From positions 186,957 through 250,956 of the forward strand of contig NW_006766911.1 of NCBI RefSeq assembly GCF_000275845.1: DNA of 64,000 bases, in the 5' to 3' direction. The notes beneath the pieces are model-generated. The model had not been told where the DNA came from. It did no database searches and worked only from the letters and a program-made list of their open reading frames with translations. Position numbers and translations under genes: made by a program. Origin of the DNA: Dichomitus squalens LYAD-421 SS1. Its lineage: Eukaryota; Basidiomycota; Agaricomycetes; Polyporales; Polyporaceae. Positions 1 to 11,990 of this stretch are shown here, in pieces. Numbering within the stretch: the first letter of the stretch is position 1; the number at the start of each line of letters is the position of its first letter.

Positions 1-2859
1 TCATTGTGCTGACGTATATTCATGTACATTTCCAGCGTTCACGTGATCTCTTGCGGCTTCATGACCTAAAGAAGACTGTCTGACGCATCGGCTTGAGGAT
101 GTGGTGGTCTTGTGCGGTTGACTTTTGGTAAATGGTTCGATGTTGACGGTAGCACTGGCAGCGGGTCAAACATGGAGCGGGCAGGTAGTGGGACTATTCG
201 GGTTGTCTTGGAAAGAAACTTGCTGACTGCTTATCCCACGACACTAACAGATAAACATGCTTCGGTGATGTGTTGGGGTCTGAGAAGAGGCGGATAAGCA
301 TCGTAAGCCCTGTGGGCTAATGGGCAGAAATAGGGCCTCCTGCTCCGAGCAGATAGGATCCCGGACGAAGGGTGGTAGAAATTGGATTTGCCACAGGTAT
401 CAATACGGCGGACTACACGAGACGAGGGAGGAGACTTCGGAAAAATCAGGACCTCAAACACCAATATCGGCCCGCAGAATGGTTTGCTATACACCCAAGT
501 CCGTGAAGCTATAGGTGACGAAGGGCATACATATGTGCACCGTGTAGCGGAAGAGAATGATCGTCACAGTTTCTCAGGACCAACCTGCGGATGGATCACG
601 GGGATGAGATGACGACCACGGCAGATGAACGCGCCACATACCTTGCGGCTGGCTCTCCTAGAAGACTTTGCCTGATGATCCAATAGCTCCCATCATGACC
701 TCAGCACTTCCGATGAACGGCGACCGTCTTTGTCTCGTCGTCTTTAGAAGTTTGAGAGGGCCAAGGGTGATGCGGTACCTGAGTCCTTCTGGCGGAGGGA
801 GTTTCGGCCAAGCTCTTGAATCTGCAACGCTTCTTGATGGACCAACCGGGTTCATCTTGAACTCCACGACGGCTTTCGGGATGTTCTTCTCCCAGCCCTC
901 GTGTATGAATCCTTCAAGTTGCCACCTACATGCGTCGGCTGAAAACCAGGTGTGTAACTGGCCGGTTGCACACAGAAAATGGTGCTCAATTTCCGAGTCG
1001 AGATACAAACCGCGGATGCAAACTTACGTTATGAAGAACTTCAAGAAGCTCCTGCTCCGGAGGTATAAATAACGACAAGCTGAGCACGTGGGGGAGCAAA
1101 ATCAAAATGGCAACCAACACCGGCGATGTGGTACTGCTTCCACCAATCGGGAGGGGGTGCATATGAGGCCATATTGTTAATGGTCTGCATTAGGTAACTC
1201 GTAAGATAAAGTCAGCCGGACAATGTGGGAGAGCACAGGTCCGTTCACATGGGTCTTGATGTGTATGAGGCGCTTGGATATGATCGCGTTCAGAGACTAA
1301 GGGTAAGGAGAGGCAGTTGTCCCAAGAACAAGTACTTTGCGCTCTGCATTACAGTTTGATCGACCGGGGAGCAGAGGCGACACAGTCGTGAATGGTAGAA
1401 GGAGTGGGCGGCTTCGCTGGGCACAGGCAGAGGGGTTCGCGTGGCTGACACTAATTAGGGTATAGACAATGGCAAGCGCTTACAAGCGCTACTGCGGGAA
1501 GATGCTTGCCGGCCCCTCGGGGCAATGCCATCCACCGTTCGGACCATCAATTCTTTACTCTCTAACATCCCCTTGGCTGCGTCGGCAATCCTCGCTGTCG
1601 CTGAAGATGCTGACTATGAACCTGGCATCCGGCAATTCTCTGTTGCGAAGTTGCCAGTAGCAAGTGATGACGACGATCACCCCCTTGGACTCCGGCATCG
1701 ATTTCCCCTGACATCGCAAATCCGGCTGTTCCTTTAGAGTCCAGTCAGTTATGGACACTCACTCTTTCCCTTAGCAACTGACCCTGTCGACTTACTTCTC
1801 AGGTGGACCGCAATGTCAAGTACAAGGAACTGGATAGGAGACCCTTAGATACCGCCCTAGTCGCACGAGGCATCAGCTTCGTCCATATCCAACTTCCACG
1901 GTAAGCACTTGTCTGCGAATTCGGCATCTCAGGCTAGCAGATGCACGTTGCCGATGCCCTCACATGCCTCGTAACTACCTCAACGAACGACACTCGGACA
2001 AGCGTTCCGGGCCAGCACCACTGGTTTACACATACAGATTTTCATCGGTCGGTCCCGAGGCGTGGCTTGTACACATACCATCATCTGCTGAATGACACCC
2101 CGCACTCGAGGACCTATCTGGCCGCATCCAATTCTACTGAACGATGACGTGATTCCCAAATGCCGAATTCTCGGGGCATATAGCTATCCATTTTCCGCAC
2201 TTCGAGGCCAATCAGGCATCAGAGAGAAGGGAGACAAATGACTTCCTGGTTTCGGATGCAACCGAGAGCTGCGATCGGCTGACCGTGGACTTACAGGGCT
2301 CCCAGGATTCCGCACACAGCCTCAAATTTGCGTTTCGCCTAACATCAACAGGGTCTTCATTACAAGGTCTTGTATGTTCCTGGCGTGCAGACCATGTATT
2401 TCTTTCTAGTCGTAGGAGGTTTTGCTAGCTCCAGCACGTCGGAAGGAAGGAACCGCAGTGGGAGGAAGCCAGATAAAGGCTTTGCCTGAGGAGCTGCATC
2501 TTCTCACAGTCCCCATTGAATTGACGTTCCATCATTGAAAAGGGGTCCTGGACTTCACAGCCGTCAAAGTTCTTGTTGTTCGCAGGATCTCATTCGCAGC
2601 ATACGGTCCAGAGGACATTCCGGAGCTCGAGACATCGCATTAGGCTCTGATCTCGGCATTGATCTTCTCCACTGAGTTCACGAGATGATGACACTGCTTC
2701 AGATCCTGAGAAGCTGTTGTGCTGGGTCCTAGGAAGATACATAACTAGCCGGACATCGTCCCGCTTGCTGTATCACCGACCACTACTCCGTTTTTCGACC
2801 CGTCGCCCCCGACCTCCTTGTTACCCTATACTCGAGGCTCTGATACACCATCGTCTAAC
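1..2859. other. Gene-poor stretch, no supportable gene
   Basis: Open frames of up to about 134 codons overlap on both strands around 658-1072, but none shows a recognisable domain, signal peptide or consistent exon series. I see no tRNA, terminal inverted repeat or tandem array here. It may hold degraded sequence or a long intergenic region upstream of the first zinc-cluster gene. Confidence 0.4.
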
Positions 2860-3726
2860 ATGCAGCATCAGCATCATCAACATCCATACGGGTGCTGCCC
2901 AAATGGCGAGCCTCATGCAGAGTCTGGGGATTATCTCGTTTCTTGGCTCGATGCACTTTCCGCTCAGGGGACCGCCTGGTATCCTGCGCTCTACCCAGAC
3001 CACCCTCGATCCTCCCAGCACTGGTTCGACGCGCGCACGATCGTCACCTCTCCTGTGGCCGGCTTCTCTTCCAATTTCCACCAGGGCTCATCCGACTCGT
3101 ATCATTATCGCAATCATCCCGGCACGGACGGCGCGCATTCAAATTCGCATACATTGCCATTGTGTCATCATAACACTTATCCCCCCGTTATCCCTCAGCA
3201 CAATCCCCTTCCCACATTCTACGAAGGGCAATCACCGGAGCTCCCCATATATCAGGCGTTCCCATCCTTCGACTTCGTGGATGCAGACTCGATGCCGTCC
3301 ATGTCCTCGTCACCGGCTGCAACAGACACGGATAGTGTCTCCACCAGCACGAGCGGTCGTCAGAAGACTAAGATAGAGCTGGCGCCTGATCAGCCCTTGA
3401 CCGTCGACGGAAATCCCCGCAAACGTGTCTTCGTGGCATGCGATCGCTGGTGAGATCTCCATCTGTCTGTTTTGTTCTCGATGTTCGGGAGTTCTCATTG
3501 TCCATTGTATGGCGTCTACAGTCGATTGCGAAAGCTCCGCTGTGACGGCGCCCACCCCAATTGCTGCAATTGTCAGCGGGTCGCGGATCAAGGGGTGTTC
3601 TGCTCCTATGAGTCTGCACCCCGGCGACGAGGACAAGACAAGGCGCCCCGCATACGCTCGCCTGTGGGACAGAGGAAGCCGAGGCGGCCTGCGGTACGCA
3701 AGGAGCGCAGTGGTCATGTTCCATGA
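2860..3726 (+). CDS. Short Zn2Cys6 (fungal zinc cluster) protein, copy 1
   Basis: Two exons, 2860-3449 and 3522-3726 (264 aa). The start is the first ATG in frame and opens a His/Gln-rich stretch. The splice joins TG|T, making the second cysteine of the binuclear cluster, so the motif reads CDRCRLRKLRC followed by DGAHPNC, CNC and a last Cys after nine residues: a complete C6 set. After it comes a basic PRRRGQDKAPRIRSP segment. Zn2Cys6 proteins normally bind CGG-type DNA sites in the nucleus. This one is small, has the cluster at the C-terminal end rather than the N-terminus, and lacks a visible fungal-specific transcription factor middle domain. It is paralogous to the gene at 5718-6629, sharing LTVDGxPRxRVFxAC and the same intron position. 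Function as a regulator is inferred from the family; targets are unknown. Confidence 0.8.
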
Positions 3727-5717
3727 TGAGCAGCTTAGCCAAGGTTTATGGCTTCGGTAAATGCACTCGGTGTGAACATGGTTTGTGTCGTAATGAATTA
3801 CCACTGCATTATGACGCTGCTAGCTCTTATTCTCGACCAGCTTCTCCCATGCTCAGATGTTATGATCAATTGTATGCATCGAATAGATGTTCTTAGTCCA
3901 GCGGCCGAACATCGCGTCTTCGTTTCTGCGGCTCCTGACGGAGTATCCGTGCTTATCTGTTACGGTAATTTGTAATAGTAGTAAGCTTGAACAACCGAAG
4001 CTCGAATGTACAAGGATTATCTGCGTAGTCTGAGGGTAGAGAATAACACAGCCTGGCAAAATACTGGTCTACGCACAGCCGCAGCCTAGTTAAGGGTGCT
4101 CTGCGACGTAGACCCTCCCTTGGGCGTGAATAAGATGGGGTGTCAAAAACTCTGAAGTAACATCCCACGTGAGTGGTGAATCGAACCATAGCAAATCCTT
4201 GTGCCAGCAGCGTGCAAGCCTGAGGTGCTTGACGATTTGCGACCGCTCAGGTTTACGGGCGTCTATGGGTGCAATACCGGATGCGGAACGCCCGAACGTG
4301 TCATCTCGTGATTTTAGGTTCCAACCACCACCGATGCGCTCTCCGAATGCCCTCATGCCTTTGGCCTCAGTCTACCACACAGTAGCTTTCTCGGCGATTG
4401 TCCTCTTACACTGCTGAGACAACGTCTGTGGTTCCCAAGATGATATCCGCTACTTACGACTGCCGTTGGTGTCTCCCAGTAGGCGTGGCAACGCGTCCGA
4501 GCATAGCTAGCTCAACTCCAGCTGCGGTTGTTGTCTCGCAATGTGAAGAGTCAAGGAAATAGAGTAAGTTGTATCAGTAAGTAGGTGTAACCCTTCACCC
4601 AGACCTTCCGACTGATGTCGTTGTGCCGGCCTGGCGGATATCGCCTTTGGGACTTAGCATTGTGTATCAAGGAGTGAGGCGTCTTTTCATTCGTGAATAC
4701 AGTCCGCGTGAATTCAAGAGCTAGTCAAACCGGGACGCCAACGAACATCACCAGCTGGACGAGATTAAGAGAATGCTATGAGAAATATGGGTTCAAGGTG
4801 AGTGAAACATGGCGGACATCGGATTGAGCAAACGTCCGTTCCCTAGGACGAAATGCAGATGGCTGCATGGACCTCATGCGATTGTGTGTGTCCTGAGATG
4901 AGACCTTATCTTTCGGAAATCTGACGCTCTAATTAGGTGATTTGTCTATGTATTCTCGGCCCCACAGCCAAAACTTTCCCGTGTACGACGGCCCGGACTT
5001 GGGGCCGTGGTAGACGTCTGACATCGAGATGCGACGTCCTCGAAGGTGATTACTCACCACGTACTCTTCAGCATTGACGGCCGTCATCTACCTTGTTTCA
5101 GCATGCGAGGCGACTGCGATCCGAGGGCTGAGGTCACACAGCAGCGCAGCTACAAGTTGTGCACAGCTTCTCCCGCCTTCATAGGCGTTGATCCGGTTGA
5201 CTCCCATACAGGTACGCATAGGTTTAATAAATAGCTACGATGACATTTACCTGGCGGCAAGACAGTATGCAGAGCCAAGGAATTTGTCTTCGCACCCATG
5301 GCGAGTGTGCAGCACGATCACGGCTCTCCAGCCTTAGCGATGGAACGTCTATGATCAGTACACCAACCGCGTGTTTTCAGGACTGTGCACGACGGGATTC
5401 ATATTAATTCCACGGCTTTGGAACTGAACATATACGTCGCAACAATGCAAGTTGAATGTGACATCCGTGCAATACCGTCCGAGATATCCGCAAACTGCGC
5501 CCTTGTAGGCCTTTTGCGTGTGCTCTGTATTGACTCAAACCGCGGCAAACTGGCTTTGAGTCAAGACCGCAGTGTTGTTGAGGACAATACTGTGTCCAGC
5601 CACGAGCGTAGGTACATAAGCTTTGCCCGTTTCAGTGAAGAACGCCATTCTTCAAGTTCACTATACCGTTACCCATCGAAGGCTCCACTACTTGTCGCTC
5701 ACCCCGCTCCTCTTGTC
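3727..5717. other. Spacer between the two zinc-cluster genes
   Basis: About 2 kb with only short overlapping frames. The open frame of the next gene extends upstream to 5385 without a stop, but its residues before 5718 are low in family character, so I treat them as non-coding. No repeat or RNA gene was recognised. Confidence 0.4.
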
Positions 5718-6629
5718 ATGGCTGGCAATTTACCATATAGCAACTCGTCTGATCAACCTCAACGGACCTCCGCTAGTGGGGACACTTCTTGGCGGGACAC
5801 CGTGGAAAATGCCACCAGAGCATTGGACCCTGACGTGTACTCCGACCGGAACACGTATGCTCGGTATCCTCCTCATCCTCTCACTGTCTCCAGTCAAAGC
5901 TTAACTGCTCCGGGGTCTTTGGGATCACAACAAGGGTTGTCACCGGCATATCATCCGGGCAGCCAGCTAGGATCTCCAGCAAGTCATGCCGCGGCGTACC
6001 CTCCTGGATCTATACCTGTCTATCCGCAGAACGTCGGCCTCGCCCAGATGGACCCCTATGGCCTTCCAAGTAGTTACTCAAGGTCAGGGAGGGGCACGCC
6101 CGTCCCCGGAGGAAGCTCGACCACGTCCCATCCGCAATATCCTCCTCATTCTTCCAACTATCTTCCACAGAGCTATTCTGCCCTACGAGGAGTATATGCG
6201 CCATTCCCACCTCCGGGACCCGCCGCCGAAGGCGGCAGCTCCGGACGGCTTTCGTCCACCCCCTTTGACCACAGTACCCAAGCCCTCACCGTTGACGGTA
6301 AGCCACGCGAGCGAGTATTTATTGCATGCGGCTATTGGTATGTATCAACACATATGCTCATCTTTCTGTCTCGGGAAGCTCATTTGTTCCACAGTCGTCG
6401 CCGCAAGTTCAAATGTGACGGTGCTCGTCCTTGCACAACCTGCCAGCGCCACGGAGAGGAATGCGTATACGATTCATTGCCGACGCGACGGGGACCGGAC
6501 AAAGAGCCACGCATCCGCTCTCCTGCTGGTGTGCAGAGGCCTCGTCGGACCGGGTCTCGCAAGGATGGGCGCGATGATCCCGACTACGAGCACGATGGCA
6601 CAGGTGCTCGGCCTTCGGGACAAACCTGA
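5718..6629 (+). CDS. Short Zn2Cys6 (fungal zinc cluster) protein, copy 2
   Basis: Two exons, 5718-6337 and 6395-6629 (284 aa). The 57-nt intron (GTATGT...ACAG) is a multiple of three and has no stop, so it can be read through, but only splicing restores the second cluster cysteine (TG|T). The spliced motif is CGYCRRRKFKC, then DGARPC, TTC and QRHGEEC, a canonical C6 zinc cluster. The N-terminal 200 residues are rich in Pro, Ser, Tyr and Gly and look disordered. A basic PTRRGPDKEPRIRSP segment follows the cluster, as in copy 1. I chose the ATG at 5718 because the frame upstream to 5385 lacks convincing coding character. It is likely a nuclear DNA-binding protein by family; no metabolic domain or adjacent pathway identifies a target. 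Confidence 0.8.
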   Translation: MAGNLPYSNSSDQPQRTSASGDTSWRDTVENATRALDPDVYSDRNTYARYPPHPLTVSSQSLTAPGSLGSQQGLSPAYHPGSQLGSPASHAAAYPPGSIPVYPQNVGLAQMDPYGLPSSYSRSGRGTPVPGGSSTTSHPQYPPHSSNYLPQSYSALRGVYAPFPPPGPAAEGGSSGRLSSTPFDHSTQALTVDGKPRERVFIACGYWYVSTHMLIFLSREAHLFHSRRRKFKCDGARPCTTCQRHGEECVYDSLPTRRGPDKEPRIRSPAGVQRPRRTGSRKDGRDDPDYEHDGTGARPSGQT

Positions 6630-9600
6630 TAGGTGCTTTCATTTGCAGCATTGGTTAGACATTGTATTTTCGAGATCTTTGTGATGTTACGCTGAACACC
6701 GTGTTTCAGGATCGACATCCGGACTGTCCAATGGCGGTAAAGCCTCAGTTGGTCGCATCTTGAAGGTTGTTGTTTCTGTTGTTACTGTTCTCTTGGCGAT
6801 GTGATCTTGGATTGGTTGTGATAGGGCGGTGTCTTGACGTTCTTGGACGTAGCTGTTTTCTTGATTTCTTGCGCTTGAATATAGTGGCTGTATAATTTAC
6901 TCCGCTGCCCTAGTGTATCCTACAAAGTAGTATCCTTTTCTTGCACACTTGCATTGATCAATTTCCACAGGGTTTCAGGTCAGAGTGAACATGTTGTGCA
7001 GATCTACCATGAGTCAATCCGAAGCATCACGTAGGCCTCGGTAACAGTCAGTCTTTCACAAGTTGTGGCGGTGTATTGCATCCGTAAGCTTTGTGGCGTC
7101 TGACTAACCTAGCATGAGTTCGTGCAGCTAGCATAGAGACTTTGGATTCGTCAACTGGCGTACCTTTGGCTGTTTGGTTGTTTGGAGGCAAAAGATGCAG
7201 GGTGGTTGGGCTCTCTGTACCGCCCGGACGGAGATCATTCACTTCGAGTGTGAAACTACTACTAGCCGCCTCTATAGTATAGAGCAACTCTAGGGAAGCA
7301 ATGCATTCATGGTGTTCTCGTCTGAGTTATCTGTGTACTGATAGGCGCATACTGGATGTCTACCAAAGATTCGCAGTCAGTGGTATAACATAGCTCTCAT
7401 TTATTCGTAGCAAGTGACTCAGTCTAGAAGCTCGGGTTGGCTGTAACGAAGCGGTGTTCAGCGAGAAGCCGCAGCCTATGGTAAGACTCGGCTGTGACCG
7501 CCACCCATAACTGCAGAATTGGAGTGTCTGGAGCATTGTACTTTCTTGATGCTTGTGCCCTGAATATGACCACCTGATTAGTGTGAGCGTCGAGGGCGGA
7601 CGGACACGTGAACGTGCAAAGGCTCTGGCCCGGGAACACCGGAGGTTCGTCTATCGGGCGAGCTGCGCATGCACACGTCATCAAATTCGACATAATGCCA
7701 CAATTTCATTTTGATGCAGCCAAACTGCGCAGACTGGGAAGCATCGCCGCGGAGTTGGTCTGTATGGATCCCGGGTGGTTGGGGGTGTTTCGCACAGGCC
7801 ACGTAAATTGCAGTGTAACACAGTGATCGAGTTCCTCTACTGCATCTTCCTGGGCCGGTCAAAGCTCACCTGAATCTGCGTAAGTACCCTTATGGAGAGC
7901 AGACGTTTGATTGCAAGATTAACATAGACTGAAAGAACGTACGAAGGGGGTGTTCTCTTCCGAAGTAGTTCTTCCATCGCTTCATCGGGCCGGAGAATAA
8001 CGGTACATAGCCTCATGACAGGTATAAGTACGGGATGACGACAGTGGGTACGCCTGTCTCCTGTTCACCAGCCTTGACTCGAGCCTCACTGCCGCAAGTG
8101 AAATGGTACTTGGAATGGGTACGAGGTAAGGACAGGGCTCCATGGCAGATGAGCCGACAAGGATTGTCAGGTAGTCAGAGTGGTGCATTCTTCCACCGAA
8201 GAAATATCGCATAGCTTATTGACAATATTCCCAGACATATACCAATACGAAGATGCCCTTCATTACAGCAATGTCATTCTGCATCTGCTCTCGAATCGTG
8301 CGCGATCCCATCGACAGAGTGCTAACGTGTGATGTGAACATCGAGAATTCCGTACCATAGAGGCAGAGAAAAGACTGACAGAGCTCGAGAACGGAGTCCA
8401 GCAGAAAGTGGTCATACGCAGATGCCTCGGAGGTAGCATTGTGGTGAAGGAAGTCACATCGAAATCAGATTCCCGCCGATTGATCGGGGAGACCGAGTCC
8501 GGTTGGAGGTCACTGCCCTGCATGCACAGCTACCCATGGACATCACACTCGCCCGATCCACCACCTGATCCAGTGGGGATACGGTGCCATCGAAGAAGTC
8601 TGAAGATCGTAACATTCACTGATATGTCTGCTGTCTCGTACAGACTTGCGCCCCAATATCAACGATGGACATCACTCCCCAAGGGATGGCCCATGGACGA
8701 AACGAACTGGGATACGGAACGTCTGGACATGACAAAAGTTACCTGACTTGTTCGGAGGTTTCAGCGTGCCTTCTTTGACGGGCAACAGCCGTCCCAGTGT
8801 CTGAAACACCACTAGGAGTTCCGAGCCGGAGGTACGAGGACTGATGATAGGGTTCGATGAGTAGCCCATAGCTTGTTCTGTTCGCCACTATACTTTATCA
8901 GAAGGCCTGTGTCAGGTGTCAAACATGGGATATCAGTAGCTATTAGAACAGCAGTATGTGCTCCTGACAAAGCTTGATGAAGAGTCCCAACTTACGTGTT
9001 CGATTCTGAAACCCCAGGATACCAGTCTTCCATCACACGCTTCGAGGGGTATATCAGAGATACCGCGACTTAGCGAAGAAGTACGAGACAATGGTAAGAG
9101 GTTCGAGTCGGAGACAAGCGTGAAGTCCGCCCGTGTCTCGGCTTCACCACTGCCCACTATCCATCTGTCAAATACCAAGGATCACCTGGTAAGGGGATCA
9201 GATTTCGAAATCGATCGTAAGACATGGTGACAAGGCGAACTGGACATTATACCTTCTTGGTTGGACTCCCCACGACGTCAATAGACAACCATGCTAACAC
9301 GACGGCCGCCGTCGCGCTGGGGCCCCTATGGCAGGGAAGATCGAGTCGCACTGCTGTCCGTGTTAGTCTGATCCACGACGCAGCTCTGCATGGAATCAAG
9401 CACATCGCCTGTCCCATAGTACTTCTGCGAATGAGCCGCAATACTGAGCGACACACCGATTGGCGATATAGCAACGCTCTACTCGGCGTCGTAAGCGGAG
9501 ACACCAGCCACAGAAATGTTCGTTCAGCGTTGTCAAGATCCGGCTGCACGTTGGGTAACATATTGATTCTTCTATCCAGGTGCCCAGCACAACCGCTGCG

Positions 9601-10735
9601 GCGTGTCGGGTTCTCCCCTGCGCTGGCACGGGCGACATCGGCGGTGATCCATCGAAGCTGCCCACAACCGAAACTGTTTCCCATGCATGAGATCACAACC
9701 TTGCGTTCATCATCTATGACTTACCGAGTTCTCCCAGGATGCTTGTAATTCGAGGGAACGGCCACCCCTGCGACTCCACTATAGACTCCATGCTAGGCAA
9801 GTCTTTCGATTCCATCTGTCCTGCCCTCTACTCCGCATAAGCCTCCAGGTGAGTACAGACCACCACAAGCGCGACCGAGCTGTACACAAGCACTCCGGCT
9901 CCCCCGATACACTGCCAGCGACCGAAGCCACTTTACGCTCATGGCCGCGGTCGGACAGCGCAGGCAACGAGGCGCAGAACTTGACGTTCCCCGACAATGT
10001 GAGAAGAGAAAACGAGCACACCACTTGGCGGCTACGCACAGGGCGTGCGACGACGACGTACGCTTTCATCCGTACTCGTCTGAACCCTGACCTGGCCACT
10101 GCCGCGGCGACAGGTGTCTGACAGGACGAGCCGGATCTCGCACAAGACCAGCGAACCTCTCTGCACGGGTACGGAGATCCCACGGGGGCAGGTGCAGGTG
10201 CAAGCCGTCGAGAACGTCGGAGGCTTCCCTACGTTTAAGGCCTTGGGCCCGTGCTCGGATGGTTGTGGGGCCAGAGCGCCACCACGTCGGTCGACTACGA
10301 CACCAAGGTCCAGATTGAGAATGTTCCAACTGTCGTCTCGTTCTCATCCTCTTGAACCTCACACTGGAACCTCACACGAAGTTGGGCGCGAGACAGAGCA
10401 GGAACCAAGCCAAGAGCGCCAAGATCTACTTAGGCTTGGGAGGCTTCAACGTGCCGACCACCTCTGCAACGGACCGGGCACGAAGTCTGGATTCACCAGT
10501 CCTGCAGGGACCACCATGTATGCGGGACGACCCAGGCGAACGAGCCCCGACGTGCCTGAATTCTATATCCTCCAAAGTCGTTTCCAACGGGGTCGGGAGG
10601 CTGTATGCACTGGCAGGCGCGCCTGGAGAGCGGAACTTTCGAGTAAAGCCCTCGCGCACCCTCCCGGTACGCACTTCCCAAGGGCCGCGAGGGCGGAGAA
10701 GTTATAGATGGATAAAGTGTAGAAAGGCTTACGTC
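6630..10735. other. Gene-poor stretch of about 4 kb
   Basis: Contains many short frames on both strands (for example minus 7424-7693 and minus 9247-9696), none with a recognised domain or a consistent splice pattern. I saw no terminal inverted repeats. Degraded genes could be present but cannot be identified by eye. Confidence 0.35.
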
Positions 10736-11398
10736 TTAAGCTAGTGCGATGATGCGGGAGACAAGTCCACATACGAAAGGCGGCGTGTATGCGCGAATAT
10801 AATGAGCTACGCATTGTACTCGTGGCCTCGAGGTCAGCCGACAGGAGATGAAGGCACGATAGGAGGAATGTTGGAGCCGGCCGTCGGCACCGCAGCAAGT
10901 GGCTGTCCTTTGGCGAAAAGAGCTGCGGAAGGGCTTCTGCGGAGAGTTCAAGAGTCCGGCAGTCGTGTGTGCGACGGTCAAAAATATGAGTACAAGAGGG
11001 GTACGGAACGAGTTTAGAAAGAACGTTATGGGTAGACTGACTGAGAGATTCATAAGTACCTGGAGATCCGAGCTCGCGTCAGAAATGAGCCGCGACATGC
11101 TGCGGGCAGCGAGGGCTCTGCTTGCATGAATCATGACAAGGCTGCGAGCGGAGTTCGTGTCATCCGCAGACGACAGGCTTGTGGAGTCGTCCTGCAGCAC
11201 CCAGGATGCGAGGTAACCTGGCGCGACGCCGAAGTTGAGGGACTTTGGACAGGATCTGGTGAGCCAGTAGATGAAGTCTAGGATGAGATCATCGTCGTCT
11301 TGAGAATGATTGGGGTAAATATACATGCCGTTTGCAACCTTGACCGGATGAAAGCCGACGAGCGGCCGCCAAGGCAGGACGATCGGCTGGGCAGGAAT
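10736..11398 (-). CDS. Unrecognised protein fragment, 5' end not found
   Basis: The minus-strand frame is open from a likely acceptor at 11399 (TCAG) through 11068, with coding-like composition (VLPWRPLVGFHPVKVANG, then a DDDD run and FGVAPGYLASWVLQDD). After SSDLQ there is a plausible donor GTACTT at about 11061 and an acceptor CCGCAG near 10949. Downstream frames are ambiguous, and one runs to a stop at 10736. Upstream exons could not be joined. I do not recognise the family. It lies head-to-head with the aspartic protease at 11991. It could be a real multi-exon gene or a decayed one. Confidence 0.3.
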   Translation of the reverse strand: MPAQPIVLPWRPLVGFHPVKVANGMYIYPNHSQDDDDLILDFIYWLTRSCPKSLNFGVAPGYLASWVLQDDSTSLSSADDTNSARSLVMIHASRALAARSMSRLISDASSDLQVLMNLSVSLPITFFLNSFRTPLVLIFLTVAHTTAGLLNSPQKPFRSSFRQRTATCCGADGRLQHSSYRAFISCRLTSRPRVQCVAHYIRAYTPPFVCGLVSRIIALA

Positions 11399-11990
11399 CT
11401 GACGATGAACGTTATGGATATCTGAACACAGCGTAGGGCATTACCTAGCAGAGGCGAAGCCTACACATGGCTGCACAGAAGAAATATGCAGGGATATGGG
11501 TGCGTGCAAAGCTGAGCGAGTGGATGGCGTTGGACGGCGCAAGGTGCTCACAAGAAGGGCCTCAGCGGCGGGCGAATCGAATCGGATCTGCGGCTTGGCA
11601 TCGGGAGGGCGCCTATTGAGTGGGGATCGCCGGCGGCTTGGGGCCGAGGCGGGCGTCGTTGTTATTTCCTGACTGCAGCTGCCTCGTCCTCATCCTCGTC
11701 CTCTTCCGACTCCTGCTCCCTCTCCTGTCGGCTCTCTGCAACGTGCGACCACCTCGGTGCACCTGCTATCGGCTGCCAGCGCGCCGGGGACTCCGCCCGC
11801 GGAAGATCATACGCGGGACAATTACTCAGCGGAGCGGCATCATATCCTTGGCCCGCCGCGCTGTGCGCAGCTGCGTCGGATTCCACCTGCTACTTATACT
11901 CCCTCCACTCGCTTCCTCCGGCCACTCTCCCTCTCACGACAATCTCTCTTTACCTCCAGTATTATCCTTATCCCGTTTACGACTCCCGCC

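Noticed and set aside
2717..3376. 219-codon frame overlapping the first zinc-cluster gene
   Set aside because: It is the out-of-frame shadow of a gene supported by a full Zn2Cys6 motif.
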